Of a stretch of DNA of 16,507 bases, positions 1-8,471 are shown piece by piece. The DNA is taken from assembly GCA_000697335.1 (NCBI GenBank), contig JNEM01008762.1:1-16507 (forward strand), written 5' to 3'. The translations under genes and the position numbers were made by a program. The notes under the pieces were generated by a model. That model saw nothing but the letters and a program-made list of their open reading frames with translations, was not told where the DNA came from and ran no database searches. The DNA is from Conidiobolus incongruus B7586 (Eukaryota > Entomophthoromycota > Entomophthoromycetes > Entomophthorales > Conidiobolaceae). Positions within the stretch are counted from its first letter, which is position 1; every line of letters starts with the position of its first letter.

Positions 1-852
1 ATTATTATTTTTATAATTATTAATAAAATGAAAAGATATATTAAGAAATATCTATTTATTTTAGTTAAGCAATTATTCAAAGACTTTAATATTAGTTTTA
101 TAAGTATTTTATATATATTAAAACTTATACTTAAATTAATAAATAAAAATATAAAATAAATAACTTATAATTTAGTTAAAGTTTTAAAAAAAACCAAAGT
201 AGCTATTATTAAATAAAACCTATTAAAATACTACTAGAAGTTTAAACATTTATAATGAATAATTATAATTAATGAATTTTAAATCTTTTTATATAATCTT
301 TTATTAAAACATAAATCAAAATATTAAATTAAGTTAAATTAACCCCCTTTATAAATTATTTTAAATAAATATTTTATTAATAAATAAATATTAATTATTA
401 TAATAAATTATAATAATATATACTACTTTTATTTAATTCTTAAAGGAAAATTAATTAATAATAAATTTTATATTACTTTTTTAAATAAAAGTATTTTTAA
501 TTAGTGTTTTTAATATAATTTAAGAAAACTTTTTATTTTATATGATAATTTTAAAATATATAATTTTAAAGTTATAAAAAACTTTCTAATTAAAAATAAC
601 TAGAGAAAACTACTACATCTAATATATTCTTTAGATTATAACTAATATAATTATAGTTGCTTTAAGTAATTAAAAACTAGTTTATATAAAAGAAAATTTC
701 TACAGGAAAATTTAATTAGTTTATAAAACATTAAATTTTAGTCTTTAATAAAAAGAATTATATTTTAGGTATTAAAAGTTTATTAAATGTATAACAAAAA
801 GTTATTAATAATAAAAGAAACTATTAAATTTATATTATATATTTATTTTTAA
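1..852 (+). pseudogene. Mariner-type transposase relic (DD34D)
   Basis: One plus-strand frame (frame 1) runs to a TAA at 850-852, about 284 codons, with close to twenty in-frame stops and no net frameshift. Family landmarks are visible. An Asn-Glu-Phe motif at 271-279 sits where the first catalytic Asp-Glu lies. A Tyr-Asp-Asn motif at 541-549 keeps the second catalytic Asp (544-546). A degraded HPxYSPDxxPxDY motif runs from about 616 to 654, with Asn at 649-651 in place of the third Asp. Spacing between the second and third catalytic positions is 34 residues, which is the mariner DD34D signature; the first two are 90 residues apart. The N-terminal helix-turn-helix part is mostly outside the window. 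DD34D mariners are less common in fungi than DD34E or pogo-like types. The gene cannot make an active enzyme. Confidence 0.72.
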
Positions 853-900
853 TTGCAAAAAATTACAATTATTAAAAATACAAAGTAATAATTATATATA
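1..900 (+). mobile_element. Hypermutated mariner (DD34D) transposon, 5' end outside window
   Basis: This AT island holds the 3' part of a mariner-family DNA transposon. It begins before the window, so only the right side is seen, and the right terminal repeat could not be fixed exactly; composition returns to the local norm around 900-950. Damage is nearly all consistent with C-to-T or G-to-A transitions: stops stand where Gln (CAA) or Trp (TGG) are expected and Asn or Lys where Asp or Glu are expected. No net frameshift was seen across about 280 codons, so the element was probably killed by a mutator process soon after arrival rather than by slow drift. Confidence 0.75.
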
Positions 901-1194
901 ACTATCATTAAATTTAATATATTAATAATTTTGAAAATGTATTTTAAATACAGATTTGGTTATTGACATATTAACTTTCAAGTTTTTGAATATATTTTTG
1001 AAGTTTCTGATCAAATTTTAAATTTAATATATCACATTAAAATTGAACATTAGGTAATAATGACACAGATATGAATTGAAATTTTCCATCCACTAATTCT
1101 ATTCCTGATTAATTTTCTATCCCATTATCGTATTAAAATTATTCAATAATTATAAAACCACATCAATTACGTAGTCACTCTTTAATTGTAAAAG
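853..1194. other. Intergenic, transposon edge to subtilase promoter
   Basis: The first 50 to 100 bases are still transposon-like and extremely AT-rich. From about 950 composition is that of ordinary intergenic DNA. No gene is seen here apart from the promoter elements of the downstream subtilase. Confidence 0.6.
1151..1157 (+). promoter_or_regulatory. TATA-like element before subtilase gene
   Basis: TATAAAA lies 38-44 nt upstream of the subtilase start codon. Its sequence is a good TATA box, but in DNA this AT-rich chance matches are common, so the assignment rests on position. Confidence 0.4.
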
Positions 1195-2352
1195 ATGAAA
1201 GTATCAGTAGTATCAATATTAAGTATTTCAAAAGTGGTTAGCTCTATCAAGAGTGAATTTATTCCCAATCAGTATATCGTGAGCTTTAGGGAGATTTCGG
1301 GCTTGCGTTACGACGCTCAAGTTGAGAGCTTTAGTAGTTTTATTCAGTCCAAAGGTGGAGATAACCAAGTTATTCACACTTATGACGAGGTGTTGAATGC
1401 TGTGTCTGTGAAGCTGGATGATGATACACTTCAACTCGTGAAGCATATGCCCAACGTCGAGGACATCGAACAAGACCAAGTAGCTAAAACGTTCGATGTT
1501 CAGAAAGATGCCCCCTGGGGTATTGCAAGACTGTCCCAGAGAGAGAAGTTGGAAGTGGACGATTTTGGTAAGTATACCTACAGATTTAACTCTACAGCTG
1601 GCGAAGGCGTCAATATCCATATCTTGGACACTGGTGTAAATATTGATCATGAGGACTTTGAAGGAAGAGCTTCCTGGGGTACTACCACTGCTAAAGGTGC
1701 AACTGACGAAGATCGCCACGGTCACGGCACCCACTGTGCAGGAACTGCTGCTTCAAAGACATACGGTGTTGCCAAGCGTGCTAAGATTGTCGCTGTTAAA
1801 GTTATGGGGGATAATGGATCTGGTTCATATTCCGATATCATCGCTGGAATTGTCTGGGTTATTAAAAATCGTCAGGGTTCAGTTGGTAATGTGATTTCAA
1901 TGAGTATTGGTGGTGGTCCCAGTTCTATTTTAGATAAAGCTATCGCTAAAGCTGTTCAGGATGGTATTGTTGCTGTGGTTGCTGCTGGTAACGAACATGC
2001 TGACGCTTGCAAGGGATCTCCAGCTCGTGCTAAGAAAGCCATTACTGTTGGAGCCACCAGCATTGAAGATACTATGGCCTACTTTTCCAACTTTGGTAAG
2101 TGTGTGAATATTTTAGCCCCAGGTGTCAGAATTTTGTCAACTTGGATCGGTGGTAAAAGAGCAGTCAACACGATTTCTGGTACCTCTATGGCCACTCCTC
2201 ATATTGCAGGCTTGTCAGCTGCTCTGCTCAGCGAAGGTGTTCCCCACGACAAGATTAAAAAGAAGATCAAGTCCTTAGGAACTAGGGGAGCTATTTCCGG
2301 TGTCAGTAAGAAAACACCAAATATTTTAGCATTTAATGGATATAAGAAATGA
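1195..2352 (+). CDS. Subtilisin-like serine protease, proteinase K type (S8A)
   Basis: The product is an endopeptidase of the S8A proteinase K group, 385 residues and intronless. An inhibitor I9-type prodomain spans about residues 26-100 (starting QYIVSF) and is followed by a mature domain beginning near residue 101. The catalytic triad is complete: Asp145 in HILDTG, His177 in GHGTHCAG and Ser331 in GTSMATP, with the oxyanion Asn266 in AAGN. Cys181 beside the catalytic His is typical of the proteinase K branch. Length matches the family without a C-terminal extension. In fungi such enzymes are secreted to digest host cuticle or other protein. The start is the first ATG after a TATA-like box, and an AATAAA lies 89 nt after the stop. 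The N-terminus is odd: the first 18 residues resemble a signal peptide but carry Lys13 in the hydrophobic stretch, so secretion is likely rather than certain. GC content is clearly above the flanks, as expected for a maintained gene. Confidence 0.94.
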   Translation: MKVSVVSILSISKVVSSIKSEFIPNQYIVSFREISGLRYDAQVESFSSFIQSKGGDNQVIHTYDEVLNAVSVKLDDDTLQLVKHMPNVEDIEQDQVAKTFDVQKDAPWGIARLSQREKLEVDDFGKYTYRFNSTAGEGVNIHILDTGVNIDHEDFEGRASWGTTTAKGATDEDRHGHGTHCAGTAASKTYGVAKRAKIVAVKVMGDNGSGSYSDIIAGIVWVIKNRQGSVGNVISMSIGGGPSSILDKAIAKAVQDGIVAVVAAGNEHADACKGSPARAKKAITVGATSIEDTMAYFSNFGKCVNILAPGVRILSTWIGGKRAVNTISGTSMATPHIAGLSAALLSEGVPHDKIKKKIKSLGTRGAISGVSKKTPNILAFNGYKK

Positions 2353-2440
2353 ATCAATACTCTTAATCTCATATTTTACAACCATTGACACTAAAAAAAT
2401 TATCGCGTGATTGGCTAAAAATTTGTAATTTGAAATTTTC

Positions 2441-2446
2441 AATAAA
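2441..2446 (+). terminator. Poly(A) signal candidate for subtilase
   Basis: AATAAA lies 89 nt downstream of the subtilase stop codon. It is a plausible cleavage and polyadenylation signal, weak as evidence alone in AT-rich DNA. Confidence 0.35.
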
Positions 2447-2819
2447 TTATCATTCGCTCGGTATATATATTTATTAATTTATATATTGATTTGTTATATT
2501 CTAAAAATGTGTATCATGTCAAGTTTAAAGAAATTTGATGATAGAGTTGACCGAATATTAAATATAGCTAGATATTTGTAAGATGACAATGTGTATATAG
2601 TGATGACCAAGCTATATTTTAATTAATACTTTGACTATCAATAATAGGATCACAATCAAAAGATTAGTATAATATATCTAATAAGAGTTAATTGAGAATT
2701 AACTTATTCACCGAATATTTCAAAGTGGTAACCAGTAAGTGATGAATTCTAATCCTCTCGGGTAATTAAATAGAACAATGACGACTATACCGTCGAATAC
2801 GGAACAATTCGGAATTTCA

Positions 2820-3059
2820 ATTGAGTTGAAAGTGTTGAAGCATTCAAGGACTTTTTTTCAAGTGTATGGATAAGTCAATCCCAATAACACCATGCCAATT
2901 ATTATAAAAACTAGGGAAATGATTAAAAGATTCATAATTCCTGAAACATTTACCAAGAATATATATTCTAATATTGAAGAGATAATAGAATTATCCAGAA
3001 GTTTTATAATCAAAGTTAATTACTGTTTAAGGGTTATTGAAACTAAAAATTTATTTTAA
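2820..3059 (+). pseudogene. Dbl-homology (RhoGEF) domain relic
   Basis: An open stretch of 55 codons (2892-3059) and the frame just before it carry a pattern typical of the DH domain of Rho guanine-nucleotide exchange factors. A segment with Arg-Glu-Met and PETF is followed by NIYSNIEEIIELSRSF, which matches the family pattern IFSNIEEILELHxxFL in the second conserved region. Known DH domains run to about 190 residues, so this is a fragment: the frame is broken upstream by a stop, and no good continuation of the third conserved region was found downstream. There is no promoter or intron structure to suggest a live gene. I read it as a decayed duplicate of a host RhoGEF. The motif match is by eye. 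Confidence 0.42.
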
Positions 3060-3591
3060 TAATTATATTTTTAAATCACTCCACCAAAATTAAATTAGAG
3101 AATATTCAATATATAATTGTAATGTTTTATTCAATGTTATTAACGTTTTCCATTTTAATAGGATATTATATTAAAAATTGCTAAATAATTAATTTGAGCT
3201 AGATTATTTATATTGGTAAGTATGTAGTATATTAAAATTGTTGATCAAATATTTTGAAATTTGATTCATTCTTAAGAGCTTTAGATGAATGACAAAATAA
3301 AAGCTTTGGTAAGGAATATACCAATGATATAAGTAAACTGATATCATTTAGTAATATTAATGAAATGTTAACTCTCACAATTTAATTAATTTGATTCAAT
3401 TTTGAAATCATACTATAAATTCATGCAATCATTATAGTCTATAATATTTTTATGATTATGGTCGTATAGCTTAGATATATAATTTTACTCTATATTATTG
3501 ATTTAATCAATAAAACTAAATAATAATTTTAAACAAATGTACTTAAAAAATAAATTGTTATAATACTCTAATAAATTATATAATTTAATAT

Positions 3592-3614
3592 CAACTAATG
3601 AAGCTAATTAGTTG
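3592..3614. repeat. Perfect short hairpin
   Basis: CAACTAAT and ATTAGTTG form an 8-bp perfect stem around a 7-nt loop. It lies in non-coding DNA with no neighbouring gene end, so it is probably chance or a remnant repeat. Confidence 0.4.
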
Positions 3615-3910
3615 TTGTTTAAAATGACGATTTATCTTTTACAAATTGTCAGAAAAATATTAAAAGATAATTCATTGGTGATTGAATAAACTAAAAATAT
3701 AAATACATTAATATAGCACATTCAACAAGTACATAAACACAAAAAATCATTTAATAGCAATAATAATATACTTTATTTCAATTGAAAAGAAAATTATTGT
3801 ATAGACAATGCCCTCAAGTTAATTAACTTAGGAATTATAATAATATTAATTGTTTGTTAAGAATATATAAACACTATTTACTATAATACTGTGTTGACAC
3901 TTCACTCAAC

Positions 3911-4357
3911 TTAAGGGTTGAAGTGATCACCAATAGATCTAAAGGGGGTGGCGAAAGCAGTAACTAATATGGCAAAAATAGATAAAGTAAATAGGATCCA
4001 GAAGCCTTTAGCAGCAATTCTCACACCAGCCAAGTGACTTCCAGCACTGAAGACTGATGCAAATAAAGCAATGAGGGAGAAGGTATCACCAGAGGCTTTG
4101 TTACCATTTAAGAAGGTATTAAAGAACACTGCAATGGAGAGTAAGATAAAACCATTGAGCAAGGGATGTTGAGCAGCTAAAATTCTAGAAGAGAAGGTAG
4201 TATCAGTAGTAGTGGTGGTAGCAGTGCCATTTTCAACAGTGTCAGACTTGGCAGTAGGTCTGAAGTTGGTAAATTGGCCAAAGAAGTCAGCAATGAGCCA
4301 AACCAAGAAAAGGGTGAAGGCAGCAGAGAATTGGATTTTTAAATGATCAGGAACCAT
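3911..4357 (-). CDS. Small four-helix membrane protein, unknown function
   Basis: The product has 148 residues. Hydrophobic segments lie at about 6-27, 65-84, 92-111 and 118-138, so four membrane helices are likely. Between helices 1 and 2 is a hydrophilic linker with a Thr-rich run (residues 46-54), and the segment before helix 2 reads SSRILAAQHPLLNG. I do not recognise the family. Size, four-helix layout and the Arg/Ala/Asn-containing lead into helix 2 are loosely reminiscent of MAPEG membrane proteins, but the glutathione-binding signature is not convincing. Base composition is richer in GC than its surroundings, and the frame is clean over 148 codons in very AT-rich DNA, supporting a real gene. 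No intron is seen. A TATA-like TTTATAA (4398-4404) stands 41-47 nt upstream of the start. Membrane location is inferred. Confidence 0.75.
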   Translation of the reverse strand: MVPDHLKIQFSAAFTLFLVWLIADFFGQFTNFRPTAKSDTVENGTATTTTTDTTFSSRILAAQHPLLNGFILLSIAVFFNTFLNGNKASGDTFSLIALFASVFSAGSHLAGVRIAAKGFWILFTLSIFAILVTAFATPFRSIGDHFNP

Positions 4358-4383
4358 TGTGATTAAGTTTGTTGCTTTTGTAT

Positions 4384-4545
4384 TTAATAAATGATTATTA
4401 TAAATTGTATTTTCAAATTGGACTTGCTTTTGGAGGTTGAAGAGATCACAGTATTTATACTTGTAGCATCAGCATTGATTAATAATGAAGACTTATTGAC
4501 CTCATCAATCAAAGTAGAAATAGACTTAAAATTTCCAAAATTGGA
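4384..4545 (-). pseudogene. Coding-like scrap upstream of membrane protein gene
   Basis: A 53-codon minus-strand frame without an ATG reads with protein-like composition (for example STLIDEVNKSSLLINADATS) and is preceded by a splice-acceptor-like TTTGCAG. It ends 26 nt before the start of the four-helix membrane protein. A second short frame continues upstream toward about 4640 in a different register. It looks like the remains of a decayed gene or exon; no family is recognised. Confidence 0.25.
4398..4404 (-). promoter_or_regulatory. TATA-like element for membrane protein gene
   Basis: On the minus strand TTTATAA lies 41-47 nt upstream of the start at 4357, close to the spacing seen before the subtilase gene. 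Support is positional only. Confidence 0.3.
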
Positions 4546-6880
4546 CCCTGCAAATTAAGATGATGTAATGATCTCGACATATTATCAATAATAAATATTC
4601 CAATATACTTCTTCAAAATTTATTCTTTCATCCTAATAATATTATGGATCCCTTAATTCAGTTTTTAGTTATGCTTTAATGCTATTTACTGCAAATTGTA
4701 GTTCAAGCATTGATAATCAATCACCATTTCCCAAGATTATCCTTTCCCTAATTTCTTCATTTAATCAAATTGACCAAAATATAAACAAGGCAAATTAAAC
4801 CCTGATTGATGGACTCTGAATTGAGGAATTTAAAGGAATAAATGACTAATAAGATACATTATCAATAAAAAGCATAATAGAATTGAAACCAGTCAATGGT
4901 TAAATTTAATCTGTTAAAAACTTCCACTCAATAAAACCTTCAAGTATTAAAAATAAATATCCTTCTCATTTCAATTTATAAAGCACCAGGTTTAAAAAAA
5001 TTCAACAAGTTAATAAAATATAAATTTTTCACTTATTTTATGTAATAAAGTACAATTTTTCAGATATAATTTAACAAAATCCCTCACTATATTATTAAAT
5101 TCTATCAAATTCTCATTATCAGTTGAAATAACCTAGATTTATTAACAATTTTTTAATGAAAAAGTTAGAATAGTGATCCAATTGGGAAAATTGTATTAAC
5201 ATTAATAATCATCAATTTAAAGAATGATATCATTTTATATTAAAATTATTTTACTAAACTCAAAATTATTAGGAATTAATAGATATTTTTTATTTTTTTA
5301 GTTCAAATTCTTATTAATTTAAGGTATATTAAATTTAATTAGTTTACGATGATCTCATTTCAGAGTTGAAGATTTTAGTCAAATTATCAAATATGAGAAG
5401 GTATTGGAGTTATAGTAATTAAAATACTGGTGGCCTAATAGATTTTTAATATTGAATATCAAATGTCAAATATTTTTTTGAAACCTTGAAAAGTATATTA
5501 AAATTAAGCTTCAATTATATCTATAACATATATTAATAATATATTCATCAAAATTAGAAATATTCTGGCATTGAACCCAAGCAATATGATTTCTTGTAAA
5601 CCAATAGTGTTTGAGTAGTGTTATTTATCAGAGTTTGGAATATAATTAAACTTTGTATATGCTAAATTCAAATTTCTAAAGATATTTTAAAGAGTCATTA
5701 TTTTCAAATTTCTATCACATTATTTTATTAATAATTATTTGATCATTTTATTGAGTATAAAGTGGTAATAGATTAATTTTTAGTATTAAAATTCAGTTAT
5801 ATCAAAAATGCTTTATTAGATGGTAGAATAAGAGATATAGTTATAATTTTGCTTATAAAACTATTTGAATAATGGCACCTTTAAAATCGTTATACAAATA
5901 TATTAAACCCAATTCAAATTTTCACAATTAATATATTATATATTAAAAGTTAATTTACAAAGATTGTTTTGAAAATATTTAAGTTATTAAATATGATATG
6001 AACAAAAACATAATTTTTCCAATAAAAAACTTAAAATTTGAATATTTCGGTAAGTTTTGCTTATTCGTATTATTGAATATAATATATAAAATTAACTTAA
6101 GAAACCAGAGCAAATTTTATCAAATTATATTGTATGGTATGATTTAATTTTGAGTTAATAAATTTGGATAAATTTCGTAATTATTAAATTTTGGTTTTAA
6201 ATGATCATTTATTATATTATTTACTTATGTATACATAATTGAAATTTAGATATTATTAAAATAGCTTATCTTGCAACATTTAAAATTTGGGTATGAAATA
6301 GATGTCATAATGGGTAAATTAATTAGTCATTATATTAGTCCGGTTAAATACTTGTAATCATGGTTAACACAAAATTTGCATAATATCATTTTTAACTAAT
6401 TCTGCGTCATCAATATTTTCAAAGGTTAATCTTTCTCTCATTCCTGACACATGTCAAAATAAAATCATTTCGCTTCATATGTATTTTTGCAGCATTTCTT
6501 GGGATTAACTAACAAAATTTGAATTAATTTTAAATACAACAAATTATGTAATTTATATATAATTTTTTAAATAATGTTTATATATAACCGAATGATTTCG
6601 AAATATATTGAAAAATTCACATCATTCGAATTTGATCATTTGAATCAAAATAAAAATTGCTTGCATATACTTAAAGGTTCATAATAGTTGGGCCTTAGAA
6701 CTTCAAAATTATTTAGGATCAAATTTCAAATTCAGACTTCTATTCAATATCGATTTCAAAATGACAATTGATTTGTTTCAATGTTGAAATCAATCAAGTC
6801 TAATTAATTAATATACTTAAATAATATTGTTATATGGTTTCCAATTCAAATTCATTAGCTCTATTATCATGTATTATTTT
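4546..6880. other. Long AT-rich region without a supported gene
   Basis: No gene is supported here. Short protein-like runs occur (for example plus strand near 5343-5428), but none exceeds what heavily decayed pseudogenes or chance could give. No RNA gene was seen. Confidence 0.5.
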
Positions 6881-7075
6881 TTAATCAAGGTGTAAATCAT
6901 ATATATTAGATACTGCCTTAATAACACATCTATATTTTAGTTGAATATATCCAATTGTTGATAAATTCAATCCTAAATCAAATCTCAAAAATACTGATAG
7001 GAAATAATCTTGTTCATCACTCAAGAAACTCCGATTGCCACACTGATTCAAGAAGTCACATTGGAGGTACCTCAT
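6881..7075 (-). CDS. Doubtful small ORF, possible exon or relic
   Basis: This 64-codon minus-strand frame starts at an ATG (7075) in a patch with slightly more GC than its surroundings. The product has two cysteines near the N-terminus (C6, C12) and no recognised motif, signal peptide or membrane helix. Nothing upstream looks like a promoter, and the frame above the ATG soon closes. It may be a small orphan gene, one exon of a larger gene, or a relic; a chance ORF is just as possible. Confidence 0.15.
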   Translation of the reverse strand: MRYLQCDFLNQCGNRSFLSDEQDYFLSVFLRFDLGLNLSTIGYIQLKYRCVIKAVSNIYDLHLD

Positions 7076-7245
7076 TTCATGAACTGGTTGAATCTACCAC
7101 TTAATAATATCATCTTTCTATCTTCATTTCAAAAGTATCCAGTATAATTTTTCTCCTAACTTTCACAAAAGTATTGAGTATTTACTCTATTCACAGTAAA
7201 CCATTTTCACCTAATTTGGTGAATCCCATTAATTACCCTAATTTT

Positions 7246-7267
7246 GTGGTAACCTATTGTTTACCAC
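7246..7267. repeat. Perfect 7-bp hairpin
   Basis: GTGGTAA and TTACCAC pair around an 8-nt loop. A second small hairpin (TTCACC / GGTGAA) sits about 25 nt upstream. Confidence 0.35.
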
Positions 7268-7522
7268 TGGCGGTTCCCCTTTTAAGCTCTGGAAGTCTAT
7301 TTCCTCCTACAATTATGGTCGTCAATACATAAATTATTTAAAATAGATTTTTAATTAGAGCTTAAATTAAATTACTTAATTTGATAAGTAAACAAATAGT
7401 TCAAAATTGACTGTCCCTAAACTATATGGATAAAACTGTAATTATTAATGTTTATGCTGACTTGAATATAAGTGATTGAATTGAATTATTTTCCATGCAA
7501 TATCCTTTATTTGATTTAAGAA

Positions 7523-7544
7523 ACATACCATAATTGTGGTATGT
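7523..7544. repeat. Perfect 8-bp hairpin
   Basis: ACATACCA and TGGTATGT pair perfectly around a 6-nt loop. There is no gene end nearby to make this a terminator. Confidence 0.4.
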
Positions 7545-7751
7545 GTCAAAAAATCTATTATTAAAATCACCCTATAATGATATAATAAGAAGTGTTAATT
7601 TAATATAATTTTATATTCAATTTAAAACATTTATAATGTTTCATAAAAATTTTAATAATTAATTGCATTGAATAATAATTTTATTGTAAGTATTATAAAA
7701 TAAACAATATACTAATAATTGAATTCATTAAAAATTGTTGAAGATATCCTT

Positions 7752-7780
7752 CTAGCTCAACTGTATTGAAGTTGAGCTAG
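7752..7780. repeat. Perfect 11-bp inverted repeat
   Basis: CTAGCTCAACT and AGTTGAGCTAG form an 11-bp perfect stem around a 7-nt loop. It has clearly more GC than its surroundings, so it is less easily a chance event than the other hairpins. Confidence 0.6.
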
Positions 7781-8339
7781 TAAAAATTTAAAAAGATTTC
7801 ATTTTCATTGAAAGTATTACATACCTTAATTATAAAATTAATTCAACCTTTATATCATTAACTCAAGTACTTTAACCAATAAAACGAAATGCTATAAATA
7901 ACTATAAGAATTGAATTGGATAATGTTATTATGATAATTGTCTAGGTTATAAAAAAGAAGTATAATATATAAGTAAAAAAATCAATTCAAGCAATAAATA
8001 TATTCGAATATGATGTGATTATGGAAGTAACATCTATTTGTTTATTCATAATTAAATTTTTTTATTTTCATAATTATTAGATCAATAAAAGTTGACTGAA
8101 TAATATGTTGAAGTTTAATATTATTAATCCAATGATGAAGTTATAAGTAGTGGTATTGTATTTTCTAGAATGATAATTAAGCTTATAATCAGTATCATTG
8201 TTTATTGTAATTCTATTTAACATTTTCAACCAAAGATAATAAATCATTGGAAGAAAATCATTGGCTGATTTTGACAAATGTTTATCTAATACTATATGTA
8301 TTACCCATAAGAGGAAATTCATTTGATTGAATTATTTAA

Positions 8340-8368
8340 TGACAGCTGGCATTTTATTTGTGACAGCT
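8340..8368 (+). promoter_or_regulatory. Paired TGACAGCT motif upstream of Gag-like gene
   Basis: TGACAGCT occurs at 8340-8347 and again at 8361-8368, 21 bp apart on the same face of the helix, 104-132 nt before the start codon of the Gag-like gene. TGACAG is the core known for TALE-class homeodomain proteins. Regulatory use is inferred. Confidence 0.3.
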
Positions 8369-8471
8369 TTCTTCTCTAATATTATAAATTTGTTTTGCTT
8401 TTTCATTTTCTCTAAATTGTTGACATCACTCATTTTTCACATTAAGCATTTCAAATCATCATAATTTTAAA

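Larger units (their letters stand above)
2353..3910. other. AT-rich intergenic region with one gene relic
   Basis: Apart from the RhoGEF relic listed separately, no continuous coding sequence is visible on either strand. A perfect 8-bp-stem hairpin lies at 3592-3614. On the minus strand, AATAAA (plus-strand 3772-3777) could serve the membrane protein gene that ends at 3911. Confidence 0.5.
7076..8471. other. Intergenic region with hairpins and upstream region of the Gag-like gene
   Basis: No supported gene. The region holds hairpins at 7246-7267, 7523-7544 and 7752-7780. From about 8340 to 8471 it holds the upstream region of the Gag-like gene, with a paired TGACAGCT and a pyrimidine-rich stretch (about 8390-8412). 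An 81-codon minus-strand frame at 8077-8322 is AT-rich and was not accepted as a gene. Confidence 0.5.

Noticed and set aside
1-900. Mitochondrial DNA as explanation for the AT islands
   Set aside because: The islands encode transposase frames with a transition-only damage pattern, not mitochondrial genes or RNAs.
1228-1734. 168-codon minus-strand open frame opposite the subtilase
   Set aside because: It lies fully antisense to a protease with intact catalytic motifs and has no family features of its own; it is a shadow of the coding strand.
1643-1894. 83-codon plus-strand frame inside the subtilase
   Set aside because: It is a shifted frame within the catalytic domain with Leu-rich composition caused by codon shift.
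2713-2800. Similarity of TATTTCAAAGTGGT to the start of the subtilase gene
   Set aside because: The match is only about 15 nt and the following prodomain sequence does not continue, so a duplicated subtilase start is not supported.
4318-4425. LKIQF repeated in the membrane protein start and in the scrap just upstream
   Set aside because: DNA identity is about 13 of 18, which is not enough to claim a tandem duplication in AT-rich sequence.
8077-8322. 81-codon minus-strand frame
   Set aside because: Composition is that of AT-rich noise (Asn, Ile, Leu, Tyr) with no motif, promoter or GC rise.
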